DNA from: Nocardia transvalensis NBRC 15921
GTDB lineage: Bacteria > Actinomycetota > Actinomycetes > Mycobacteriales > Mycobacteriaceae
Reading direction: 5' to 3'
NCBI RefSeq assembly: GCF_000308875.1
Contig: NZ_BAGL01000002.1
Coordinates: 124,001 to 188,000 of the forward strand
Length of the DNA stretch: 64,000 nt
Shown: piece after piece, positions 51,641-60,537 of the stretch
How positions within the stretch are numbered: the first letter of the stretch is position 1
Layout: each line of letters begins with the position of its first letter
Notes under the pieces: model-generated
Told to the model about the DNA's origin: nothing
The model's input: the letters and a program-made list of their open reading frames with translations, nothing else
Databases searched by the model: none
Position numbers and translations under genes: made by a program

Positions 51641-52840
51641 GTGAGACTGCTTGTCGTGTACGACTACTGCGTGATCGGGGGCGGCATCGTCGGCGTGGCG
51701 ACCGCGCACCGGATCCTGGCGAGCCGCCCCGGGGCGACGCTGCTGCTCCTGGAGAAGGCGGCGACGCTGGCCGCGCACCAGACCGGGCACAACAGCGGGG
51801 TCATTCACTCGGGCATCTACTACGAGCCCGGCAGCCTCAAGGCGCGGTACTGCCGCCGCGGGGCGGAATGGACCAAGGAATTCGCCGCGGCCCACGACAT
51901 TCCGTACCGGGTGTGCGGAAAGCTGCTGGTGGCCACCGATTCCGCCGAGTACGAGCGCATGCTCGCGCTGTACGAGCGGTCGGTGACCAACGGGGTCGCG
52001 GTGGAGCGGATCGACGCGGCCGAACTGGCCCGCCGCGAACCGCACGTCACCGGGGTGGGCGCGCTGTTCGTCCCCGAGACCGGCATCGTCGATTTCACCC
52101 GCGTCACCGAGGTGCTGGCCGAGCAGGTCCGCGCCACCGGCGGCCGGATCCTGTTCGACGCCGAGATCACCGCGATCGACGAAACCTCCGACGCCGTCAC
52201 GGTATCGGGGCCGGCCGGGAGCTGGCAGGCGCGGCGGCTGGTGGTCTGCGGAGGGTTGCAGGCCGACCGCCTGGCCCGGCTGGCCGGAGTGCGAATCGCC
52301 CTGCGGATCGTGCCTTTTCGCGGCGAGTACTACCAATTGCCGCCCGAACGCTCGGATCTGGTACGGACGCTGATCTATCCGATTCCGGATCCGGATCTCC
52401 CATTCCTCGGCGTGCACCTGAGCCCGACCATCGACGGCACCCTGACCGTCGGGCCGAATGCGGTGCTCGGCCTGGCGCGCGAGGGGTACCGCAAGGGCAG
52501 CATCGATCTGCGGGACGCGCGGGATGTCCTGGGCTACCGCGGTTTTCATCGCGTCGCCGCAGCCAATGTGCGCACCGGGCTGCGGGAGCTGCGCGACTCC
52601 CTCTTCCGGCGCGGCTATCTGGCGCAATGCCGCCGGTACTGCCCCGAACTGACCGTCGCCGACCTGCTGCCGCGCACCGCCGGCATCCGCGCCCAGGCGG
52701 TCCGGCCCGACGGCACGCTGGTACACGACTTCCTGATCGAGCGCACGCCGCGCTCGGTGCACGTGCTCAACGCGCCCTCTCCGGCGGCGACGTCGGCGCT
52801 GCCGATCGCCGAGCATATCGTCGGCGAATTGGGCGATTGA
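51641..52840 (+). CDS. lhgO: L-2-hydroxyglutarate oxidase/dehydrogenase
   Basis: A 399-residue FAD enzyme of the DAO fold. The dinucleotide motif VIGGGIVGVATAHRIL is near 10-25, HQTGHNSGVIHSGIYYEPGS is typical of LhgO, and the C-terminus has NAPSPAATSALPIAEHI. It oxidises L-2-hydroxyglutarate to 2-oxoglutarate, passing electrons to quinone. A GTG at 51641 or 51656 is the start (VYDYCVIGGG); neither has a strong ribosome-binding site. Confidence 0.92.
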   Translation: MRLLVVYDYCVIGGGIVGVATAHRILASRPGATLLLLEKAATLAAHQTGHNSGVIHSGIYYEPGSLKARYCRRGAEWTKEFAAAHDIPYRVCGKLLVATDSAEYERMLALYERSVTNGVAVERIDAAELARREPHVTGVGALFVPETGIVDFTRVTEVLAEQVRATGGRILFDAEITAIDETSDAVTVSGPAGSWQARRLVVCGGLQADRLARLAGVRIALRIVPFRGEYYQLPPERSDLVRTLIYPIPDPDLPFLGVHLSPTIDGTLTVGPNAVLGLAREGYRKGSIDLRDARDVLGYRGFHRVAAANVRTGLRELRDSLFRRGYLAQCRRYCPELTVADLLPRTAGIRAQAVRPDGTLVHDFLIERTPRSVHVLNAPSPAATSALPIAEHIVGELGD

Positions 52841-52966
52841 TCTAATTTCCTGCGGCGCAGCCGTTTCCCCGGCCGATGCCGATTTCCGCCGGTTTGCCCA
52901 GAACCATTTATTAAAGAGGATATCTGTAGTACTTTTATCGGCAGCCGTGGAACAGGGAGTATGCCT

Positions 52967-53497
52967 ATGGGCCACATCAGGTACGCGAGCGATGTCGGTG
53001 CGCCGGTGGAGGTCGCGTTCACGTACACGGACAACCACGTGTTCGTGCCGGACTGGATGTTCGGTGTCGTGGCCTTCGAGCCGGTCGGCGAGGCCGGCCA
53101 CGGGCCCGGAGCGCTGTACACCGCCACCGTCCGCCTGGGAATGTGGCGCTCCACGGTCGAGTGTGTGATCACCGAGTACCGCCACAACGCGGTCATCGGA
53201 TACACACTGCGCAGGCGCCGGCCGGGGAAGGCGGCGCCTGCGCACATCGACCCCGATCCCGCCGAACCCGCCGGTCCCGTGCTGGGGACGCTGACGCTGC
53301 GCTTCGATCCGCTCGGCTACGGACGCGCCGTGCTGACCTCGGAGGCCGACTACCGGCCGGCCCGCGGCGTACTGGGCCGGCTGGGGTCCCGGGCGATCGA
53401 CGCGGCCGTCCACGCGGCGGTCCGCCGCAGCGAATCGCAATTGCGCAGGGAGATAGAACAATTCCACGACACCGATCTTGTCGGCCGGATTGCGTAG
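52967..53497 (+). CDS. SRPBCC-family (START-like) protein
   Basis: 176 residues of the helix-grip polyketide-cyclase fold (HIRYASDVGAPVEVAFTYTD at the start, FEPVGEAGHGPGALY, then an Arg/Pro-rich insertion and a C-terminal helix SQLRREIEQF). The family binds hydrophobic ligands in a deep pocket. The ATG at 52967 has GGGAG 7 bp upstream; the ATG two codons earlier is too close to it. The RNase H start lies 10 bp after its stop. Confidence 0.85.
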   Translation: MGHIRYASDVGAPVEVAFTYTDNHVFVPDWMFGVVAFEPVGEAGHGPGALYTATVRLGMWRSTVECVITEYRHNAVIGYTLRRRRPGKAAPAHIDPDPAEPAGPVLGTLTLRFDPLGYGRAVLTSEADYRPARGVLGRLGSRAIDAAVHAAVRRSESQLRREIEQFHDTDLVGRIA

Positions 53498-53507
53498 GGT
53501 ACCCCTC

Positions 53508-54086
53508 ATGATCATCGTGAGCACGGACGGATCCTGCCTGCGCAACCCGGGCGGCGCCATCGGCTGGGCCTGGGTCGATCATCAGGGCACCGCGGCCAGC
53601 GGAGGGGCGGCCAGCGGTACCAACCAGGTAGCCGAGCTACGTGCGGTGCTGGAGGCGATAACCGCCCATCCCGGGCCCGAGCCGCTGCTCATCGAGAGCG
53701 ATTCGCTCTACGCGATCAAGTGCTCCTCGGAGTGGATCTCGGGCTGGCGGCTCAACGGCTGGCGCACCTCCACCGGCGGCGCGGTGAAGAATGTCGAACT
53801 CGTCCAGCACATCGACCACCACATCGCCTCGCGGCCCGGGCCGGTCCGGTTCCGCTGGGTCCGCGGCCACGTCGGCAACTACTTCAACGAACAGGCCGAC
53901 AAACTCGCGGGGGAGGCAGCCCGCACGGCCGCGGCCACACCGGACGCCGTCGCGTCGGGCATCGCCGACCTGCCTCCGCTCGTGGCCGTCGCGGCCGCGG
54001 CGCCCGAGCCGGAGGTCGTCGAACCCGCCCCGGTCGAAGAGGTCCGCACTGCACCGGCCCCGGCCGAGGCCATGACGCTGTTCTGA
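53508..54086 (+). CDS. Ribonuclease HI
   Basis: A 192-residue RNase HI domain with the D-E-D-D catalytic set: D7 in STDGS, E43, D65 in ESDS and D131, plus H121 in VRGHVGN. It removes RNA from RNA-DNA hybrids. The last 50 residues or so (from VASGIADLP) are Ala/Pro/Glu-rich and probably disordered. The GxG-like DGSCLRNPGG start fits the family. It is convergent with the Mce-associated gene, with a strong shared terminator. Confidence 0.93.
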   Translation: MIIVSTDGSCLRNPGGAIGWAWVDHQGTAASGGAASGTNQVAELRAVLEAITAHPGPEPLLIESDSLYAIKCSSEWISGWRLNGWRTSTGGAVKNVELVQHIDHHIASRPGPVRFRWVRGHVGNYFNEQADKLAGEAARTAAATPDAVASGIADLPPLVAVAAAAPEPEVVEPAPVEEVRTAPAPAEAMTLF

Positions 54087-54095
54087 CACCGAAAA

Positions 54096-54129
54096 CCTCC
54101 GGCGGTGGCGCATCGGCCACCGCCGGAGG
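54096..54129. terminator. Bidirectional hairpin between rnh and mas genes
   Basis: CCTCCGGCGGTGGC, six bases, GCCACCGCCGGAGG: perfect 14-bp arms in the 56-bp gap between the convergent genes. It can end both the RNase H and the mce transcripts. Confidence 0.9.
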
Positions 54130-54142
54130 CAGGGGAGGTGTT

Positions 54143-55006
54143 CTAGCCGCCGGGCTGCGGCGCGGGCGCCTGGCCCGGAGCGCCCTGGCCGGGGGCGGGG
54201 ATCGAGCCCATATCGTTCATCATCGGCGACTGGAAGCTCGAGGCCAGCCACTTGCCGTCCTTCTTCTCCATCGTCGCCACGACGCCGATGGTCAGGTGCT
54301 GCGGCTGCGGGGTCGCGGCCTTCGACTGGTTCTGCGTGATCAGCATGATGACGGTGGCCTTCTTGTCGTCACCGTTCTCCCACGCGCAGTGGATCTCGTC
54401 GATGCCGGAGCGGGCCTGAGCCTGGGTGGTGATGTCCTTCAGCGCGCCCGAGGCGGCCTCGAACTGGGTGGCCCAGTCACCGGTGGACCGGTCCTTCACC
54501 CGCTTGACGTAGTCGTCGAAGTTCTTCGCGTCGTAGGTGCCGACCTGCCGGCCGAAATCGCACGCGGCCGACGTCGCCTCGTCGCGGGCGTCGAGCTTGT
54601 CGCCGCGATCGCTGGCCTGCAGGTAGAACACCACCACCGCGGTGATCGCCGCGACCAGCAGCACACCGGCGGCGAAGGCAGCCACCACGGGCAGCAGGGA
54701 CGACCGTCCCCCGGACGCCGCCGCGGGCTGCGATGCGGGGGCCGGGGTGGCGGCCGCGGCCGCCGGCGTCGAGAGCTTCACTGTCTCCTCGGCCGAGGAA
54801 TCCGCAGGGTCGGCGGCCTTCGGCGGAGTGGACTCGGCCTTCGGGGCGGCGGGCTCGGAGTCGAACTTGGCCGTCGCCGGGGCAGCCGACTCGAGCTTCT
54901 CCGTCTTGTCCGCGTCGGTGCTGGCCTCGTCCTTGGTCTGCGGTTCCTCGGCTTTCGCCGCGTCGTCCGGCTTCTTGTCGTCCTTGGCAGCGTCTTCGTC
55001 GGACAT
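54143..55006 (-). CDS. Mce-associated membrane protein (Mas)
   Basis: 287 residues. A long acidic, Ala/Glu/Lys-rich disordered N-terminus (1-100) is followed by a single membrane helix (about 104-129) and an extracytoplasmic domain with an NTF2/SnoaL-like pattern and two cysteines. Its position as last gene of an mce operon, its size and architecture match Mas proteins, which support the Mce lipid-transport machine. The start at 55006 gives a natural acidic start; the upstream codons lack homology. Confidence 0.9.
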   Translation of the reverse strand: MSDEDAAKDDKKPDDAAKAEEPQTKDEASTDADKTEKLESAAPATAKFDSEPAAPKAESTPPKAADPADSSAEETVKLSTPAAAAATPAPASQPAAASGGRSSLLPVVAAFAAGVLLVAAITAVVVFYLQASDRGDKLDARDEATSAACDFGRQVGTYDAKNFDDYVKRVKDRSTGDWATQFEAASGALKDITTQAQARSGIDEIHCAWENGDDKKATVIMLITQNQSKAATPQPQHLTIGVVATMEKKDGKWLASSFQSPMMNDMGSIPAPGQGAPGQAPAPQPGG

Positions 55007-55138
55007 CAGCTGATACTTCACTTTCCCGGCGTGCTCGGCACACCGAATGGCCGGATCGGCCCGGACGCGTCCGGGCCGGACGGATTCTGTCAGCGAGTAT
55101 GCCCGCACCGGCGGTGTTGCCGCCGGGACGGGCCACGC

Positions 55139-56308
55139 TCACCGCACCGGGGGCAGGGTCCGCTCGTTCGGATCGGCTCCCGCCGGCATCTGCGCACCGT
55201 TGTTCGGCACATCCGGCCGCGGCGCGTTCGACGAACCACGGATCTGCTGATCCGGGGGCGGATTGGTGCAGTAGTTCCACTTCGGCAACGAGCCGTCCTG
55301 GACCACCTGCGGCGCCGTCGGCTTGGTGGCGTAATCGCAGTACGGTCGCGGCCAGATGTCCACGATGGTATAGAACTCTCCGTCGTGCGCCGGGACGCCC
55401 ATCGCGGAACTGCCGATGACCAGCGACGGGAACAGCGACCGCAGGGCCGGTTGACGCAGCTGCGCCGCCTTGGTGATCGCCGAGAAGTTGGCCGCCAGGC
55501 TGGTGATCGGATCCGAGGTCTTGTCGAGCACCGCGCCCAGCTCCTGCATCTGGCCGGGCGCGGAGTCCAGCACCTTGCGCAATTCGTCGTCGGCGCCGTT
55601 GAACTGGTTGAACAGCGTCTGCGAGTTCCGGGTCAGGGTGCTGAGGTCCGGCTGCGCGTTGGAGGTGGTGGAGGCGATCGTGCGCAGGTTGGCCAGCAGG
55701 TTCGTGGTCTGCGGCAGCAGGCCGTCGAGCCCGGTGGTGACCACGCTCAGCGCGTCGATCATGCCGCGCAGCTGGTCGGGCCCGCCGGACAGCGCGACAT
55801 CCAGATTGCTCAGGATCGTGGTGAAGCGATCCGGGTCGATCTGGGAGATGAACGCGCTGGCGTTGTCGAGCACGGAATACACCGGGGTCGGGGTCGACAC
55901 GCGCTGCGGATCGAATTTGACCACCGCGCCGTCGGCCAGGAACGGCCCCTGCTCGGTCTCCGGCCGGAAGTCGATGTACTGCTCGCCGGCGCCGGACAGC
56001 GCCTGCACCGCGACCTTGGTGTCGACCGGGATGCGGTACTTGCTGTCGATGCGCGCCGCCGCGGAGATCGACGCGCCGTGATCGGTCAGCTTGATGGAAT
56101 CCACCTTGCCGATCCGGTACCCGCGCAGCGTCACGTCGTTACCGGGCTGGAGACCGCCGGAGCGGTCCAGGCTCACGGTGACCGTGTAGTTCGACTGCAG
56201 CGGGTTCACGCGCATCACGCTCACGGCCAGGTACGACGCGCCCACCAGGAAGACGACGACCAGTCCCAGTCCCGACAGCAGCAGCTTGTGCCGCTTCAAC
56301 CAGCTCAC
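55139..56308 (-). CDS. Mce family protein, MceF position
   Basis: 389 residues: signal-anchor helix (about 8-28), then the MCE domain (NYTVTVSLDRSGGLQPGNDVTLRGYRIGKV; about 40-115) and a long helical domain (about 140-300) with heptads, ending in a Pro-rich tail. It is one subunit of the hexameric needle that carries lipids across the periplasm-like space. It overlaps mceE by 4 bp. Confidence 0.9.
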   Translation of the reverse strand: MSWLKRHKLLLSGLGLVVVFLVGASYLAVSVMRVNPLQSNYTVTVSLDRSGGLQPGNDVTLRGYRIGKVDSIKLTDHGASISAAARIDSKYRIPVDTKVAVQALSGAGEQYIDFRPETEQGPFLADGAVVKFDPQRVSTPTPVYSVLDNASAFISQIDPDRFTTILSNLDVALSGGPDQLRGMIDALSVVTTGLDGLLPQTTNLLANLRTIASTTSNAQPDLSTLTRNSQTLFNQFNGADDELRKVLDSAPGQMQELGAVLDKTSDPITSLAANFSAITKAAQLRQPALRSLFPSLVIGSSAMGVPAHDGEFYTIVDIWPRPYCDYATKPTAPQVVQDGSLPKWNYCTNPPPDQQIRGSSNAPRPDVPNNGAQMPAGADPNERTLPPVR

Positions 56309-57420
56309 CGGTGGCCCCCTACTCGGCCTTGGACGATCTGCAGCACCTGGATCAGGCTGCCCACCATGTCCTGAGCGTCGCGCAGATCGTAGAACTTGCT
56401 GTGGGCCGGATCGGTGATCAGGCCGATGTCGAGCTGGGTCAGCGTCGCCGCGACCGCGAGGACATTGCCCTTGAACGAGGCGTCGACGGCGGGCCGGACG
56501 TCGTGCATGGCGTCGAGCAGCGGCTCGAAGTCGTTGCGGGTCTGCGCCAGGGCGTCCATCAGCTTGTGCACGTTCTCCAGCAGGCTGGAGAGCTGCGTGG
56601 TGCTGGTATCGGCGTAGTCGCCGAGCGCCGCGCTGGTGGTGGACACCTTGCTCAGCAGATCGCCGATCTGCTTGTTGTTCTCGGCGATGGTGCCGATCAT
56701 CCCCGGCAGCGTGTCGGCGACCTGACCCAGTTCGTTGTGGCGCTGCTCGATGGTGTTCGCCAGCGCGCCGAAACCGTTGAGCGTGCTGTCGATCTTGTCG
56801 CTGTTGGCGTGCAGCGTCGTGGTCACGCTGGTCATCTGGCGCAGCAGGTTGGCCAGCTGGTCCGGACGCCCGCCGACGATCGAGTCGAGTTCCGCGGTCA
56901 CCTTGGTCAGCGCCGAGAGGCCGCCGCCGTTGAACAGCGTCGAGACGGACAGCAGCAGTTCCTCGACGGTCGCGCCGGCGGAGGTCTGGGCGACGGGGAG
57001 GGTGTCGCCGTTACGCAGCAGATCGGTGCCCGGCTGCGCCTTCGGCATGGCCACCGCGACGAAGACGTCGCCGAGCGGAGTGGCCTGGCGCAGTTCGGCG
57101 GTGGTGTCCTTCGGGAGCTGAATATCCTTGCGGATCTTCATATCCACGACGGCCTGGTAGTTCTTCGTCTCGATGTGGGTGACCACCCCGACGTCGGAAC
57201 CGCCGATCTTCACCTTCGCCTGATCGGGCAGATTGAGCGCGTTGGTGAAGACCGCGTGCACCGTGTAGGTGTCACCCTGCGGCCCGGGCTTGGGCAGCGG
57301 CACCTTCTCCACGGTGAGGCCGCAGCCCGGCACCGCCAGCACGGCGACCGCGGCGGCACACGCCACCGTGACGCGCCGTGCGCGGCGGATCCGCCTGTGC
57401 GGCACAAGCTTCGCGATCAT
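56305..57420 (-). CDS. Mce family lipoprotein, MceE position
   Basis: 371 residues. The signal peptide ends in lipobox VPGC (Cys33), so it is probably acylated, as is usual for MceE. The MCE domain (about 45-120; LNLPDQAKVKIGGSDVGVV) and a long coiled helical domain follow. The start overlaps mceD's stop by 4 bp. Confidence 0.92.
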   Translation of the reverse strand: MIAKLVPHRRIRRARRVTVACAAAVAVLAVPGCGLTVEKVPLPKPGPQGDTYTVHAVFTNALNLPDQAKVKIGGSDVGVVTHIETKNYQAVVDMKIRKDIQLPKDTTAELRQATPLGDVFVAVAMPKAQPGTDLLRNGDTLPVAQTSAGATVEELLLSVSTLFNGGGLSALTKVTAELDSIVGGRPDQLANLLRQMTSVTTTLHANSDKIDSTLNGFGALANTIEQRHNELGQVADTLPGMIGTIAENNKQIGDLLSKVSTTSAALGDYADTSTTQLSSLLENVHKLMDALAQTRNDFEPLLDAMHDVRPAVDASFKGNVLAVAATLTQLDIGLITDPAHSKFYDLRDAQDMVGSLIQVLQIVQGRVGGHR

Positions 57421-58529
57421 TTCGTCATTCCCATCAACGCCGCGGTCAATCCGAGGTCCGGTCCGAGATCTTCGACCCGCCCGGTCCGGCAGCCGTCCGA
57501 GCGCATCTGGATCCGCTCGCAGAACAGGCTGATGATCTCGCCCGACAACGCGGTGCCGAGGACGGCGCGCAGCCGGACGAACTTCCGGTCCCGGTCCATC
57601 ACGCGGTCGATGTTCTGCAGGAGCAGCGGCGCGACGTCGACGACCTCGGTCACGCCGCCGGCGTTGGCGCGCAGCTGATCGGTGACCGCCGTGAGCCCGG
57701 TGAGGCTGGAGGACAGCTGATCCTGGTACTGCGTGAAGACACCGCTGGTATTGCTGAGGAAGTCGTTCATCTGGGTCAGCGTGGCCTGCAGGCCGGGCGC
57801 CTGCTCCGCCAGCAGCGAGGTCATCTGGGTGGTCTGATTGCTGAAATCACGCACCGCCTGGTCGTTCTCGGCCAGCATCGTCGTCAGCTCGTTCAGCTTG
57901 ATGATGATGGTGGAGACCGCGTCCTTGTTGTCGACGCCGACCTTCAGCGCACCCGACAGCGCGTTCAGCGTGTCGCGGATCTTCTCGCCCTGGCCGTTGA
58001 CCATGTCGTACAGCAGAGTGCCCGACATCGGGCCCTCTTTCTGGCCCGGCGGCGGCTTGAGCGCGTCGGCGAACTGATCGATGGTCTTGATGACCGTGTC
58101 CAGTTCGACCGGGGTGCGCGTCTGCTCGACGGTCAGATGCGCGTTGTCCGGCAGCTCCGGCCCGCCGGTGTAGGGCGGGCCCAGCTCGATGTGCCGGTCC
58201 GTCACAACCGATTTCGTCATCAGCGACGCGGTCAGATTCTTCGGGAGCTTCACATCGCCGTCGATGGTCATGAAGACCTCGGCGTACATCCCCTTCGGCA
58301 CGATCTTGTCGACCTTGCCGACCTCGAGGCCCAGCACCGTAACCGGGTTGCCTTCGTACATACCGGCGATATTGCGGAAATCGGCGGTGACGTGGTGGGT
58401 CGCGCCCACCGCGTCCTGGACGCCGGCCGGGACCAGCGAACAGCTGCCGACCGCGAGCGCGAGCGCTCCGATCACGGCGGCCTTGGCCGCCCGCGCGGGG
58501 CGGTGCGGCCGGGGCTTGGTCAATTTCAT
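57417..58529 (-). CDS. Mce family protein, MceD position, with lipobox-like motif
   Basis: 370 residues from the ATG at 58529. The N-terminus (KAAVIGALALAVGSCSLVP) has a lipobox-like VGSC, so this subunit may also be a lipoprotein. The MCE domain includes NIAGMYEGNPVTVLGLEVGKV. A long helical domain follows. ATGA overlap with mceC. Confidence 0.9.
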   Translation of the reverse strand: MKLTKPRPHRPARAAKAAVIGALALAVGSCSLVPAGVQDAVGATHHVTADFRNIAGMYEGNPVTVLGLEVGKVDKIVPKGMYAEVFMTIDGDVKLPKNLTASLMTKSVVTDRHIELGPPYTGGPELPDNAHLTVEQTRTPVELDTVIKTIDQFADALKPPPGQKEGPMSGTLLYDMVNGQGEKIRDTLNALSGALKVGVDNKDAVSTIIIKLNELTTMLAENDQAVRDFSNQTTQMTSLLAEQAPGLQATLTQMNDFLSNTSGVFTQYQDQLSSSLTGLTAVTDQLRANAGGVTEVVDVAPLLLQNIDRVMDRDRKFVRLRAVLGTALSGEIISLFCERIQMRSDGCRTGRVEDLGPDLGLTAALMGMTK

Positions 58530-59512
58530 CCCTGGCACCCCTCGACGACTCGGGCGAAGCACAACCAGTTGTCGGGGAACAGCCACGGCAGACCGACCTC
58601 GCCGTAGGGTCCGTCACCCAGGGCATTGTTGAAGCCCCGCAACGCCACCGGCATGATCTGCAGCATCCGGTCCAGGTTGTCCTTGTTCTTCTGCAGGCCC
58701 TCGGCCATGGTGTTGAGCTGCTCGATGGTCGGGCCGAGCTGGCCCTCGTTCTGCGCGCCGATCTCCTGCAGCTGCTTGGTCAGGCCCGCGATGTTGTCGA
58801 GCAACTGCCGCAGCAGGTTCTGGCGCTCCATCACCCGGCTCGCGATCGCCTGCCCCTGGGTGATGACCAGGAGCACGCTGTTGCGGTTGTCGCCGAGGAT
58901 GGTGGTGACCCGGTCCAGATCCTTGAGCAGCTGGTCGACCTGGTCGCGGCGGTTGTTGATGGTCGCGGCCAGCGCGCCGACGCTGTCGAGCGCCTGGGCG
59001 GTCAGCTGCGGCGAACCGTCGATCTGGTCGCCGATCACCTTGAACGATTCGGCCAGTTTCTGGGTGTCGAGACCCTCGAGCTTCGGCGTGCCGTTGCCCA
59101 GCACGTCGTAGGGAACGGCCGTGTTGCTCTTGGGAATCCGGTCGACCGGCTTCGAGGAGTCGCCCGGATCCAGGGCGACGTAGCGGTTGCCGAGCAGCGT
59201 CGACAGTTTGATGGCCGCCTTGGCGTCGGGGCCCACCTTGGTATCGGAATCGACCTGCAGGGTGATCAGCACGTGGTCACCCTCGATCTTGGCGGCCGAC
59301 ACCGAACCCACCGGAACGCCGGAGACGTTGACCTTGTCGCCGACCTTGAGGCCGGCCGCCTGGGCGAATTCGGCCTTCACGTCGTGGGTTCCGACACCGA
59401 GCTTCTTGTAGCCGGTCGCGGCGATCAGCACCACCACGATGAGTACAGCACCGAGGATGCCCAGCCAGAAGTGGCGGTTGCCGTTGAAACGGTTCTTGAG
59501 CTTCGTCATCAT
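58526..59512 (-). CDS. Mce family protein, MceC position
   Basis: 328 residues from the first of two adjacent ATGs at 59512. A membrane anchor (about 14-33; LGILGAVLIVVVLIAATGY) is followed by the MCE domain (AEFAQAAGLKVGDKVNVSG) and helical heptads. It ends GLPWLFPDNWLCFARVVEGC, a hydrophobic end with two cysteines. The start overlaps the mceB stop (ATGATGA). Confidence 0.92.
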   Translation of the reverse strand: MMTKLKNRFNGNRHFWLGILGAVLIVVVLIAATGYKKLGVGTHDVKAEFAQAAGLKVGDKVNVSGVPVGSVSAAKIEGDHVLITLQVDSDTKVGPDAKAAIKLSTLLGNRYVALDPGDSSKPVDRIPKSNTAVPYDVLGNGTPKLEGLDTQKLAESFKVIGDQIDGSPQLTAQALDSVGALAATINNRRDQVDQLLKDLDRVTTILGDNRNSVLLVITQGQAIASRVMERQNLLRQLLDNIAGLTKQLQEIGAQNEGQLGPTIEQLNTMAEGLQKNKDNLDRMLQIMPVALRGFNNALGDGPYGEVGLPWLFPDNWLCFARVVEGCQG

Positions 59513-60537
59513 GGCCGACACACCGCCGAATGAGAGTTGCCGCCGATCTGGGTGAGCAGGCCGCGGGGGAGCAGGATGTTGTACAGCGAGACGTCCAGGC
59601 TGCACACGTAGGCGCTGGCGTACGCGCCGTTCTGGGTGAACTTCCCGAGATCGGCCAGGATGTTGGGGAAGTCGACGGCGGCCTGGTCGAGCTTGGCGCC
59701 GTTGGCGAGCAGCAGCGTCAGCGCGTCCCGCGTGGAGCGTTGCGCGGTATCGAGTTTCGGCTGGATCTCACCGACCATGTTCACCAGTCCCGTTGTCGCG
59801 TTGGCGATCTGGACGGTGGACTGCTGCAGCGACTGGCCCTGCTCGTACAGCCCGCCGATCAGCGAGCGGGTCTGCGTCACCAGCGTCTCCAGTTCGTCGC
59901 CGCGCTTGGCCAGGCCCTGCATCGTCGCCGACAGATTCGTGATCACGTCGGAGAGGATGGCGTCGCGACGCTGGAAGTCGCCGGCCAGCGCGGCGGCCTG
60001 GGTGAGGAAGGTGCTCAGCGAGACGCCGTCACCCTGCAGCGCCATGATGAAGGTGTTGGACAGGTTGTTGACCTGCTCGGGCTGCAACACGTCGAACAGC
60101 GGCTGGAAACCGTTGAGCAGACCGGAGATATCGAACGACGGCTCGGTCTGGTCGAGCGGGATGGAGCCGTTGTTCTTCAGCGGCGACGCGTCGCCCTTGG
60201 TACCCGGCGCGAGCGCCAGGTACCGCTGCCCGATCAGGTTCTGGTAGCGGACCAAGGCCTTGGTATTGCCGAACACCGTCTGGTCGCGCTGCACCACGAA
60301 GGTGACCTTGGCGTTGTGCTGCTTGTCGAGCTCGATCTTCGAGATCTTGCCGACCCGCACGCCCGCCATCCGGACATCGTCGTTGGCCCGCAGTCCGAGC
60401 ACATCGCTGATGGTCGCGGTGTAGGTGTTGGTCTCGCCGTTGACGCTGCGCGCCAGCGTATTCCACACGACCACCGTCACCAGGACGGAGACGATCGCGA
60501 AGATCCCGAAACCGATCAGCGGCTTGCGAATGCTCAT
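59509..60537 (-). CDS. Mce family protein, MceB position
   Basis: 342 residues: signal anchor (about 8-28; IGFGIFAIVSVLVTVVVW), MCE domain (about 38-110; LGLRANDDVRMAGVRVGKIS) and a long helical part. The last segment has two cysteines (CSLD and AVCRP). The ATG overlaps the mceA stop (ATGA), keeping the operon coupled. Confidence 0.92.
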   Translation of the reverse strand: MSIRKPLIGFGIFAIVSVLVTVVVWNTLARSVNGETNTYTATISDVLGLRANDDVRMAGVRVGKISKIELDKQHNAKVTFVVQRDQTVFGNTKALVRYQNLIGQRYLALAPGTKGDASPLKNNGSIPLDQTEPSFDISGLLNGFQPLFDVLQPEQVNNLSNTFIMALQGDGVSLSTFLTQAAALAGDFQRRDAILSDVITNLSATMQGLAKRGDELETLVTQTRSLIGGLYEQGQSLQQSTVQIANATTGLVNMVGEIQPKLDTAQRSTRDALTLLLANGAKLDQAAVDFPNILADLGKFTQNGAYASAYVCSLDVSLYNILLPRGLLTQIGGNSHSAVCRP

